From assembly GCA_934247935.1 (NCBI GenBank), contig CAKQKE010000005.1, positions 65,160 through 129,159 of the forward strand: a stretch of 64,000 nt of DNA, in the 5' to 3' direction. Below the pieces are notes generated by a model that made no database searches, was not told the origin of the DNA, and worked only from the letters and a program-made list of their open reading frames with translations. The position numbers and the translations under genes are program-made. This DNA comes from an uncultured Clostridia bacterium (GTDB lineage Bacteria > Bacillota > Clostridia > Christensenellales > Borkfalkiaceae). Of this stretch, positions 25,312 to 33,575 are shown piece by piece; within the stretch, counting starts at the first letter, position 1, and the number at the start of each line of letters is the position of its first letter.

Positions 25312-26598
25312 TTATTTGCCGAAATAAGTGTTGAAATCGGCGATAAACTGCGCGTTTGCAGGAGTTTTTTCAAGTGCGGAAATCACGTCCTTATACTTGA
25401 TTTCGCCTTTTAACATTTTGCGCTTTAAGTTTTTGGAAAAATTGCTTTCTTCCTTACCCTTCAAGTAAAAATCGTTGACTGTTTCGCTGTTTACCGCGTC
25501 GATAAGCGGGAATACGTCGATGTCGTAGTCGGTTGTGAGATTTATTACGTTGTTGGCTATTTCTTCGACTTCTTCAAGAATTTCACACGTCTTTGCAAAA
25601 GTGCAAACTATGCCGAGATTACCTCTTCCTTCGGTATTTTTCGCACTCATAATATATTTTTTAATGAGTCTTGCCGCTTCCGCTTTGCCGCCTGCCGATA
25701 CTTCCGCATATATTTTATATAAATATGATAGCGAATCGACGGCAAGTATAACTTTTTTGCCGGCGTCTACAAGTCGTTTTGCAGTAGTGAGCACAAGTTC
25801 GGCAACGGCGATAAAACGGCTTTCCGGTTCGTCGGTAGAGACGTAAGCGACCTGGTCGGGTCTGGACGATTTTTTATACATAGCCACGTCTTCGGGTCTC
25901 GCCGCAAGAAGAAGCGCGATAGTGTATACTTCGGGGTCGGCGATTTTCGCTTGGGTCAAAATGTTGTTTAAAAGCGTGGTTTTCCCCTCTTTTTTATCTC
26001 CGACGATGACGCTGCGTTGCCCGAGACCTATCGGAGCGAACAAATCGACAAGTCTTAAAGACAAATCGCCGCCATCACCGAGATTGAGCATTTTATCCGG
26101 ATAAATCGCCTCATATCCGTCGTAAAAATCAAGGCGTTGAAATTTATTGGCGACGACGTCGTTTATTTTTTGCATGTGTTTCAAAAAGTTTTTATCGTCG
26201 GCGTCTTTTTCGCATACGCCCACTACGTAATCGCCTTTTTCCAGACCGTAATCGCAAACAATGGTTTTGCTTACGAATACACTTTGGTTCATGTTGTAAT
26301 CGTCGGTATAAATAAGTCCGCTGCCGTCGTCAAGCGGGTCGAATACCCCCTTTACGGAATCGGATTTACTGCCGTTTTTACTTTCTTTAACGTCTTTACC
26401 GTAAAACACTTCGCCTACTGTCGATTTGGCTTTTCTGCCCTTGGCGTTGTGCTTAGGCACTACTTCGCCTGTCTGAATTTTCAATATTTCTTCTACCAGT
26501 TCGCTGACTTTTTTGTTGCCCGGAGTACCTCCCATCGAGCGCAACAATTTTCTTAAGTCGTAAATGCCGAGTTTTTTGAGTGATTCTTCGTTGTACAT
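25312..26598 (-). CDS. rho: Transcription termination factor Rho
   Basis: A 428-residue protein. It has an N-terminal Rho_N helical domain (YNEESLKKLGIYDLRKLLRSMGG), a short polar linker, a cold-shock-like RNA-binding domain (about 95-165), and a RecA-like ATPase domain with P-loop GDKKEGKTTLLNN, Walker B VILAVDSLSYL and the FYLKGKEESNFS region near the C-terminus. It is a hexameric helicase that ends untranslated transcripts. The primary RNA site and the QRSVIVGDKKEGK loop differ from the usual PPKAGKT form. The ATG follows GGAGG. Confidence 0.93.
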   Translation of the reverse strand: MYNEESLKKLGIYDLRKLLRSMGGTPGNKKVSELVEEILKIQTGEVVPKHNAKGRKAKSTVGEVFYGKDVKESKNGSKSDSVKGVFDPLDDGSGLIYTDDYNMNQSVFVSKTIVCDYGLEKGDYVVGVCEKDADDKNFLKHMQKINDVVANKFQRLDFYDGYEAIYPDKMLNLGDGGDLSLRLVDLFAPIGLGQRSVIVGDKKEGKTTLLNNILTQAKIADPEVYTIALLLAARPEDVAMYKKSSRPDQVAYVSTDEPESRFIAVAELVLTTAKRLVDAGKKVILAVDSLSYLYKIYAEVSAGGKAEAARLIKKYIMSAKNTEGRGNLGIVCTFAKTCEILEEVEEIANNVINLTTDYDIDVFPLIDAVNSETVNDFYLKGKEESNFSKNLKRKMLKGEIKYKDVISALEKTPANAQFIADFNTYFGK

Positions 26599-26670
26599 AT
26601 GCGCCTCCGTTTAAAAAATTGTTTTGTGTTTGCGGTGCCGTTTTCGTATCGTAATATTTAATTTTTTTTG

Positions 26671-27279
26671 TTATTCCGCTATCCAAATTTGCGTATTTTC
26701 GATATTTTTCAATATTTCTTCGTCAACATTAAAAACTTTGCCGACAAATTTATAATTTTTTGCCAAATTTAAAAATTTGTCTATCGTGGCAATATCGAGA
26801 TTGCTTGCACCGCTTTTATAATGCATGGGAATTGCAATTTTTGGATTTAATGCGTCGATATAACGCATTGCTTCTTCTGCGTCTATCGTGTAAGTTCCGC
26901 CTACCGGAATAAACAAAACGTCGATTCTGCTTTCTTTTTTGAGTTTTTCAAGGGTTTGCATTTCGCCTATATCGCCCATGTGACAAAACTTGATTCCGTC
27001 AACTTTGAATATATAAACCCTGTTTTTCCCGCGCTTTTTACCTTGCGCGTCATCGTGATAAGAGTCGATTACTCTAAAAATATCTGTTGCGGTAGTAACG
27101 TTATGTTTTGCGTCGACGCCGCCGAAATTGTCGTGGTCAAAATGAGCGTGAGAAGATATCGCATAATCGCAAGACACCTTTTCAATATCATAACCGATAC
27201 CCTTAAACGGGTCGGTAACGACCGAAAAACTCTTGCCTTTTATAAAAAACGACGAATGTCCCAAATATTCGGTTTGCAT
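26671..27279 (-). CDS. MBL-fold metal-dependent hydrolase, UPF0173-like
   Basis: A 202-residue protein with a metallo-beta-lactamase fold: GHSSFFIKG, then SHAHFDHDN (HxHxDH metal motif), HMGDIGEM and a later IPMHYKSG. This matches the small UPF0173/UlaG-like hydrolases of unknown substrate. The GTG at 27288 sits inside the ribosome site, so the ATG at 27279, 8 nt after AGGGG, is chosen. It lies upstream of rho on the same strand. Confidence 0.87.
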   Translation of the reverse strand: MQTEYLGHSSFFIKGKSFSVVTDPFKGIGYDIEKVSCDYAISSHAHFDHDNFGGVDAKHNVTTATDIFRVIDSYHDDAQGKKRGKNRVYIFKVDGIKFCHMGDIGEMQTLEKLKKESRIDVLFIPVGGTYTIDAEEAMRYIDALNPKIAIPMHYKSGASNLDIATIDKFLNLAKNYKFVGKVFNVDEEILKNIENTQIWIAE

Positions 27280-27678
27280 TTTAACCACCCCTTTTAATGT
27301 TGTATTTAATTTTTTAAAAAATTAACTCTTCTATGATACAATATTAACTCTTTTATGATACAATCATAACACACCAAAAAAATTTTGTAAATAAATAAAC
27401 AAAAGAAAGTTAAAATTTCGCACAAATATCACTTATATAACATTATAGTCACATTTATAATTTGAAAAATGATATTTTTTGGGTTTTTTATTTTTTTATT
27501 AACAAAAAGAATTGTATGATTAATCGATATTTATACATTAAAATTTGAGTTTTAAGTTTATTTATGTAAAATTTATAATTTTGACATAAAATAATTTCAA
27601 ACTTATCGGCGCACAACCTTAATTTAAACTTTTAAATACACCAACCGAAAAAGAAACCGCATTGTTTGCAAAAAGTTA
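27280..27678. other. AT-rich intergenic region with a 22-bp tandem duplication
   Basis: Two copies of ATTAACTCTTYTATGATACA (22 bp with the final AT) at 27321-27342 and 27343-27364 differ at one base and lie just upstream of the MBL-fold gene. A period of 22 bp is two helical turns, compatible with paired protein sites. The rest is AT-rich with no gene. Confidence 0.55.
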
Positions 27679-28548
27679 TCAATCGTTGTATATTTTTTTG
27701 TAAATATATCTTGCATATTCTTTTCCCGCATCTATGCCGGTAACTTGCTCGAACGAGCAAAAACAAGCGTTGGAATTTACTTCGCAAACGTAATATTCGT
27801 CGCCCTCTTTAAGTAAATCGATGCCGCAATAATCGAGACCGAGCGCGGTTGCCGTTTTTTCGCAGATGTCGACGAGTTTTTCGTCTGACTCTCTTTTATA
27901 TCCTTTGCCGCCGAGTTCTATATTGGAGCGGAAATCGTTTTCGTTTACCCTGTCTATCGCCGCAAGAACTTTACCGCCGATGACGATTACGCGGGTATCT
28001 TTACCTCCCTCTCCTACAAAACGTTGATATAAGTGAGGGATTAATTTTAATTTCTCCCTTAAAGTTTTGAGTTGTTCTCTGTTTTCCGCGAGATGTACTC
28101 CCGCGCCGAACGATCCGTAACATTCTTTGACGACGACGGGATAAGGTATTTTTTCTTCGACCGAATTTATAAAGTCGTCGTCGCATTGCCTGTACATAAG
28201 CGGCGAAGAAATCGTGAGCGGCATTTTTACGCCTTTACCCACAAGGTTTATGTAAGTGCGCATTTTGTCGTCGCAAATTTCAATCGCCTGAGCCGTATTG
28301 AATAGTCTTATTCCGCTTTTTTCGAGCATGTGCGATAAATGCACGTCTTTATCTAAAAACACTGCGAAATCACATTCGGGCGCGTTGTAAATCACTTTTT
28401 CGCCGTCGATATATGCCGGCAACGAGTTGCCTTTTATTATTTTTACGTCGACCCCAAGCCCGATAAGCGCGTGTGAAATTTTGTCCGCCTGATGTTTTTG
28501 ACTTTGCGTAAGCGAAAAACCGTTTATAAAAATTAATCCTTTTTTCAT
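27679..28548 (-). CDS. RimK-like ATP-grasp ligase
   Basis: A 289-residue protein of the RimK/LysX type. A pre-ATP-grasp domain (1-95) is followed by the ATP-grasp: YPVVVKECYGSFGAGVHLAEN (nucleotide loop near 150), LYQRFVGEGGKDTRVIVIGGKVLAAIDR, and the metal-binding end LLKEGDEYYVCEVNSNACFCSFE with Glu and Asn. Family members add amino acids to peptides or proteins through an acyl phosphate. The ATG overlaps the upstream flavoprotein stop (TAATG), so the two are coupled. The substrate is unknown. Confidence 0.85.
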   Translation of the reverse strand: MKKGLIFINGFSLTQSQKHQADKISHALIGLGVDVKIIKGNSLPAYIDGEKVIYNAPECDFAVFLDKDVHLSHMLEKSGIRLFNTAQAIEICDDKMRTYINLVGKGVKMPLTISSPLMYRQCDDDFINSVEEKIPYPVVVKECYGSFGAGVHLAENREQLKTLREKLKLIPHLYQRFVGEGGKDTRVIVIGGKVLAAIDRVNENDFRSNIELGGKGYKRESDEKLVDICEKTATALGLDYCGIDLLKEGDEYYVCEVNSNACFCSFEQVTGIDAGKEYARYIYKKIYND

Positions 28549-30155
28549 TATCTCTCCGACGTGTATTTTTCTATTATTTTTTCCGCTACTTTAATGCCGT
28601 CTACAGCCGCGCTCGTTATGCCGCCCGCATACCCCGCGCCCTCGCCCGCCGGATACATATTTGAAAAGGTGCAAGACGATAAATCTTCTTTCCTTAAAAT
28701 CCTCACCGGAGAGGAAGTTCGGCTTTCTACTGCCGAAATCACCGCGTCGTCGCTTGCAAAACCTTTAAGCCGCCTGTCCATATCTTCAATTCCGAGTTTT
28801 ATCGCCTTACAAACGCCTTGCGGCAAAATATTGTTTATATCGCAGAAATTGTAGCCGAGAGGATAAGAAGGCGTAACTTTGCCCAATTTTTCGCTTGTTT
28901 TACCTTTCAAAAAATCTCCGACGAGCGAAACCGGAACGGAATAATCTCCGCCGCCTTGTAAAAAGGCTTTTCTTTCGAGTTCGCGCTGAAAATACATACC
29001 CGAAAGCACGCCGTCGCCGAAATCTTCTTTGCTCACTTGCGCCACTACCGCGCTGTTGGAATTGATTGCGTCTCTGCCGTATAAACTCATACCGTTTACC
29101 ACGACTTCGTCTTTTTCGCTTGTCGCAGGCATGACGTAGCCGCCCGGGCACATGCAAAAAGTAAATACTCCCCTATCCGACGCATGACTTACAAGTTTGT
29201 AGTCAGCCGCTTTAAGTCGGGGATGATTATAAAATTTGCCGTACTGCGCTTTGTCGATATCTTCTCTTAAATGCTCTATCCTCACGCCGACGGCAAAATC
29301 TTTGCTTTGCATTAAAACGCCTCGTTTATAAAGCATTTCAAAAGTGTCTCTCGCGCTGTGACCTATGGCAAAAACAACTTCGTCGCAATCTATCTCACTT
29401 TCTCCCGAGACGTTTTGAATTATAAGTCCTTTGATTTTGTCTCCGCCTTTTGCGTTGCCTGAGCCCTTGACTCCGTTTGTATAAGACACTACGTCTTTTA
29501 CGGTGGTGTTAAACAAAAAACAACCACCGCGACTTTTAATTTCTTCGCGAATATTCGCAACCACTTTGGGCAAATTATCACTGCCGATATGCGGTTTGTT
29601 TAAGTACGCTATTTCTTGCGGCGCGCCCGCGTTTACGAAGTCGTTTAAAACGCGGCTTATGAGCGGACTGCCTGTTTGAGTGTTGAGTTTTCCGTCCGAA
29701 AAAGTGCCCGCGCCGCCCTCTCCGAACTGTACGTTGCTGTTTGTATCGAGCAAGCGCGTTTTTATGAAATTATCTACGTCCTTTCTGCGGTTTTCAACGC
29801 TCGAACCCCTTTCTATAACGGTGACTTCAAGACCCGCTCTCGACAAATAAAGCGCGCAGAAAAGTCCCGCAGGACCGCTGCCCACAACGACGATTTTACC
29901 CTTTTTATCTGTTTTTTTATATTTGTCGATTGTTTCGTCGAGCGCAATTTTTGAATTGATTTCTCCGCGAGAATCGTCTACTTCGACGGTGTATAAATAA
30001 AAAATATTGTTTTTATCCCTTGCGTCGAGTGATTTTTTGCAAATTTTAAGGTTGTGCAATTTTGCGGGTTTGGTCTTTAAAATTTTTGCCGCCTTTAAAA
30101 TCAACGTGCTTTCGTCTTCGTTTAACGAAAGTTTTATATTACTTATTTTTTCCAT
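28548..30155 (-). CDS. FAD-dependent oxidoreductase of the COG2509 type
   Basis: A 535-residue flavoprotein. Residues 1-75 form a small alpha/beta domain. The FAD-binding Rossmann motif VVVGSGPAGLFCALYLSRAG lies near 98, followed by the characteristic NVQFGEGGAGTFSDGKLNT stretch and a C-terminal PAGEGAGYAGGITSAAVDG. This matches a widespread family of uncharacterised dehydrogenases. It is translationally coupled to the ATP-grasp gene. Whether the two act on the same compound is unknown. Confidence 0.87.
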   Translation of the reverse strand: MEKISNIKLSLNEDESTLILKAAKILKTKPAKLHNLKICKKSLDARDKNNIFYLYTVEVDDSRGEINSKIALDETIDKYKKTDKKGKIVVVGSGPAGLFCALYLSRAGLEVTVIERGSSVENRRKDVDNFIKTRLLDTNSNVQFGEGGAGTFSDGKLNTQTGSPLISRVLNDFVNAGAPQEIAYLNKPHIGSDNLPKVVANIREEIKSRGGCFLFNTTVKDVVSYTNGVKGSGNAKGGDKIKGLIIQNVSGESEIDCDEVVFAIGHSARDTFEMLYKRGVLMQSKDFAVGVRIEHLREDIDKAQYGKFYNHPRLKAADYKLVSHASDRGVFTFCMCPGGYVMPATSEKDEVVVNGMSLYGRDAINSNSAVVAQVSKEDFGDGVLSGMYFQRELERKAFLQGGGDYSVPVSLVGDFLKGKTSEKLGKVTPSYPLGYNFCDINNILPQGVCKAIKLGIEDMDRRLKGFASDDAVISAVESRTSSPVRILRKEDLSSCTFSNMYPAGEGAGYAGGITSAAVDGIKVAEKIIEKYTSER

Positions 30156-30257
30156 TTTTACCTTTTTTATTAAACGATTTGAAAGTCCGTTTTTGTTAAA
30201 ACAATTTTAATTTTGCTTAAATATTTCGATGCCGTTTTTTGACGGTTTCAATCTTTT

Positions 30258-31499
30258 TTAACATTTGTCCGATAAAATCGCCTTTGCGGCAACCGAAGCC
30301 GAACTGTACGCCCATTGCAAATTGTACCCCCCGCAATCGCCGTCGATATCGATGACTTCGCCCGCAAAATACAATCCTTTAACACGCGTGGATTCCATCG
30401 TTTTGGGGTCAATTTCTTGCGTGTTTACGCCGCCGTGCGTGACCTGAGCATAATCGAACCCGAGCGTGCCGACGACAGAAAAACGATAATTTTTTATTTT
30501 ATCCGCAATTTTTTCAGCCGAGTTTACGGCGGCGACGTCGGTCAGGTTTAAGCCGCATTGCTTAATTACAACCTTGCCGAGTTGCTTGTTGATTACGCCG
30601 TTTAACACCTCTTCGCCTATTATGCCGTAAGAAATTTTGTTTTTTAAAAAACCGGTCAAATGATTTTTGTCTATATCAGGCAAAAATTCGGCTTTTATGC
30701 TGCAATTTTGCTTGTTTTCAAGGTATGCCGAAAGTCTGAAACAACTATCTCCGCTTATGCCGAAATCGGTAAAAAGTAAGTCTCCGGTAAACGATTTTAT
30801 CTCTTTGTTTTCCTCAAAAAGCATGAGTTTTGCCTTTTGTTTTATACCTTTAAGACCCTTTATGCTTTCTTTGTCGGTCCTGATTTGCACAAGCGACGGA
30901 TAAAGCGGCGTGACCGTGTGAGAAAGTTTTTTTATTATATCGAAAAAACTTCCGTCCGTTCCGAACTGTTTTTGCGCTTTGCCGCCCGTGCATATCGCCA
31001 ATTTTTCGGCGGCATATTTTTTATCTCCCGATACAACAATGAATTTACCGTCTGACTTTTTAATTTCGTCGACTTTGGTTTGTGTGAGAATATTCGCGCC
31101 CTTTTTGGCAAGCGAAAATCTCAATGCATCCAAAACGGACGAGGCCTGAAAGCCCGCGGGGTAATATTTGCCGTTTTCTTCGCAAAACAATATGCCAAGC
31201 CTTTCAAAATATTTAATTTCGTCGGCATTGTCGTAATTTTCTATGGCGTAAGCGCAAAAAGACGGATTGCCGCCGTGGTAATTTTTTACCGAAAGGTCTT
31301 TATTGCTCACGTTGCCGCGACCGTTGCCCGTGACGGCAATTTTTTTACCGACTCTGTCGTTGCGTTCGAGGACAAGCAGTTCGTCGGACTTTAAGGTGTC
31401 GAGCAATTTATCTGTCAGCACAAGCCCCGAAAAGCCGCCTCCTATAATTATGCATTTGTAAATTTTATCCGGCATGTTTTTGCTTTGTTCTTTTTGCAT
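30258..31499 (-). CDS. BaiN/HI0933-like flavoprotein
   Basis: A 413-residue protein with FAD motif CIIIGGGFSGLVLTDKLL (about 15-32), the family block VGKKIAVTGNGRGNVSNKD, CTGGKAQKQFGTDGS, and the C-terminal GLYFAGEVIDIDGDCGGYNLQWAYSSA. HI0933-type flavoproteins reduce unsaturated substrates; some gut homologues are called BaiN and linked to bile acid reduction, but the reaction cannot be assigned here. The start at 31499 has only a distant ribosome site; a later ATG at residue 9 is possible. It lies about 100 nt upstream of the COG2509 gene. Confidence 0.85.
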   Translation of the reverse strand: MQKEQSKNMPDKIYKCIIIGGGFSGLVLTDKLLDTLKSDELLVLERNDRVGKKIAVTGNGRGNVSNKDLSVKNYHGGNPSFCAYAIENYDNADEIKYFERLGILFCEENGKYYPAGFQASSVLDALRFSLAKKGANILTQTKVDEIKKSDGKFIVVSGDKKYAAEKLAICTGGKAQKQFGTDGSFFDIIKKLSHTVTPLYPSLVQIRTDKESIKGLKGIKQKAKLMLFEENKEIKSFTGDLLFTDFGISGDSCFRLSAYLENKQNCSIKAEFLPDIDKNHLTGFLKNKISYGIIGEEVLNGVINKQLGKVVIKQCGLNLTDVAAVNSAEKIADKIKNYRFSVVGTLGFDYAQVTHGGVNTQEIDPKTMESTRVKGLYFAGEVIDIDGDCGGYNLQWAYSSASVAAKAILSDKC

Positions 31500-31992
31500 T
31501 TAAGGCTATTTCCCCTTCGCTTTTTAATTATTTTGTTTTGCTGTTTTTTCGGCTTTTAATTGCCTCGTCGCGCTTTTGTCTTTAATTTGCCATGGTGTTT
31601 TTTCGTTTTTCGACATAATAATCGCAATTTAAACATATTTAATTACTGTCGGATTTGAGCGACTTTGTTTCATTTGCCGAAATAGTGTTGGTAGTTGTGG
31701 AAATTTTATCTTATTCAGCCGGCAATCTGAAGGCAAAACCGATCGATACAAAAACTTGAATATTAAAACTTATAATAATGATAACATATTTTTCTGAAAA
31801 AACCAACAAATTGGAAATATCCCTTGAAATTTTTTGAAAAAACATATATAATATATTTATAGTAATCTCAAACGATTTTAAAACAAAAAGCGCAATCTGG
31901 TTTTTATTGCGACACGTTTGCTTGTTGACGTACTTTTTATTTTGCAAGTTGACGCAAATCTAAAACCGACGCGCGACGTTTACGGAGTTAAA

Positions 31993-33387
31993 ATGCAAAA
32001 AATAATCGATTATTTTAAAAACGAACCCAAAGTGCTGATAATTTCCTGCGTCACCTTATTTCTCGTTGTTTTCGTGGGTCTTGCGATTATTCTTATAAGG
32101 AAAAAACGCAGCACACGACAAGCCGAAGCACAATTTTTCGACGAGTACGTAGCGCAAACCACAGCCGAAAAGCCTTCAAAACCCGCTAAAAACGACAAAA
32201 AGAACCAAGCCGAAAAAAAAGCGACTTCCGAAAATAAAGAAACCGACGAAAAAGCGGAAGAAAAAACGGAAACCGCCGCAAATCCGGCAACTACCGACGC
32301 CGACAATCAAGCGGAAAACTCAACTAAAAGCGCACCTGCAAAAAACGAAGTGTCTTTACAACCCGGCAAAGACGATGGTTTGAAGCAAAACGCCGCCGGT
32401 CAGGAAATTACACCAGAAACAAAGGAAAACAAAGCCGTAAAAGCAAAACAAATCAGGGTCAAAAAAGATAAACAAAACAAAGAAACGGCTTTACAAAACG
32501 ACGCAAACGCAAATAAAACAGCCGATGACGATATGAATAATATTAGTAAAATACAAAATTCACTCGACGAAGAAATACCCGTCGACACAAGGAGCAAAGA
32601 GATGAAAACGACAAAAAACACTTCTAAATCGAAACCGACAGGCAAATGGATTATTTACTCTTATCTCGACGAGAAAAAGACAAGGCTTTACACTGCCCGA
32701 CTTAAAGCGTCCAACGGCGAAACGCTTTTGGACATGGAATCTTACACCACTTTAAACGGCGTAAAAGCAGGACTTGAAACCGTGAGAAAAAACATTTCGG
32801 CAAACAATATTACATATAAGGGCGACAAAAACAACAACTGGAATTTCAAAATTTACAGTTCCAATAAAATGCTTTTATGTCTCGGCGAGGGATACACTTC
32901 GAGACTTAACTGCGAAAGCGCGATCGAGTCCGTTAAAAAGTTTTCCGAGGACGCGACGGTCGTCGATATGACTCCGGAAGAAAACGCGGAAAACCTTGAA
33001 GTAAGACTCACCGCTCCGACCGTTGATTTAACCGAAACACCCGACAACGTTGTCGGTAAATGGGTGATAAAAAGCAGAGTCGAAGACGGAAAAACATGGT
33101 ACTCTGCCGTGCTTAAAGCGTCTAACGGAGTCGTGATATTAAAGACGGAATCTTACGCTTCCGCCGCAGGTATACAATCCGGTATAAACACCATTAAGAA
33201 AAACATTGCGGCAAACAATTTTGAAATTAAAGAAGACAAAAACGGAAACTGGAATTTCAAATTGTACAATGCAAGAAAAATGCTTTTGTGCGTGGGCGAA
33301 GGCTATGCCTCGAGAGTTAAATGCGAAAGCGCGGTAAACTCGGTAAGAAGATTTTCAAAGCACTCTACCGTTGTGGAAACGGCTTAA
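31993..33387 (+). CDS. Membrane-anchored protein with two DUF1508 (YegP-like) domains
   Basis: A 464-residue protein. A single membrane helix lies at about residues 13-37 (VLIISCVTLFLVVFVGLAIILI), followed by a basic RKKR stop-transfer. A low-complexity Lys/Glu/Ala/Asn-rich linker spans about 50-225. Two DUF1508/UPF0339 repeats then occur near 240-310 and 375-450, each with KASNGE/VxxL, a TVRKN or TIKKN block and WNFKxY. DUF1508 proteins such as YegP are small and cytoplasmic, so anchoring is unusual. Helix charge suggests the long tail faces the cytoplasm, though this is not certain. ATG at 31993 follows GGAG. Confidence 0.75.
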   Translation: MQKIIDYFKNEPKVLIISCVTLFLVVFVGLAIILIRKKRSTRQAEAQFFDEYVAQTTAEKPSKPAKNDKKNQAEKKATSENKETDEKAEEKTETAANPATTDADNQAENSTKSAPAKNEVSLQPGKDDGLKQNAAGQEITPETKENKAVKAKQIRVKKDKQNKETALQNDANANKTADDDMNNISKIQNSLDEEIPVDTRSKEMKTTKNTSKSKPTGKWIIYSYLDEKKTRLYTARLKASNGETLLDMESYTTLNGVKAGLETVRKNISANNITYKGDKNNNWNFKIYSSNKMLLCLGEGYTSRLNCESAIESVKKFSEDATVVDMTPEENAENLEVRLTAPTVDLTETPDNVVGKWVIKSRVEDGKTWYSAVLKASNGVVILKTESYASAAGIQSGINTIKKNIAANNFEIKEDKNGNWNFKLYNARKMLLCVGEGYASRVKCESAVNSVRRFSKHSTVVETA

Positions 33388-33470
33388 CCGAATTTAATTT
33401 AACTCCCGTTTAACTCAAACGGCTGCAAACTTCATTTAAACAAATCATATAACATGATTTAAAACAATTT

Positions 33471-33497
33471 AAAACGACGCTTTTAAGGCGTCGTTTT
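33471..33497 (+). terminator. Terminator of the DUF1508 gene
   Basis: A 10-bp perfect stem AAAACGACGC/GCGTCGTTTT with a 7-nt loop and a following T-run. Confidence 0.9.
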
Positions 33498-33575
33498 TTA
33501 ATGTCGATTTTTAATTTAATTGTCTATTTTACCGCATACGTATAGCGCAAACACGGCTGACTGAGTCAATCATTT

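Noticed and set aside
31711..31947. 78-codon minus-strand frame upstream of the BaiN-like gene
   Set aside because: AT-rich, no ribosome site, no recognisable domain, and it overlaps the upstream region of the DUF1508 gene.
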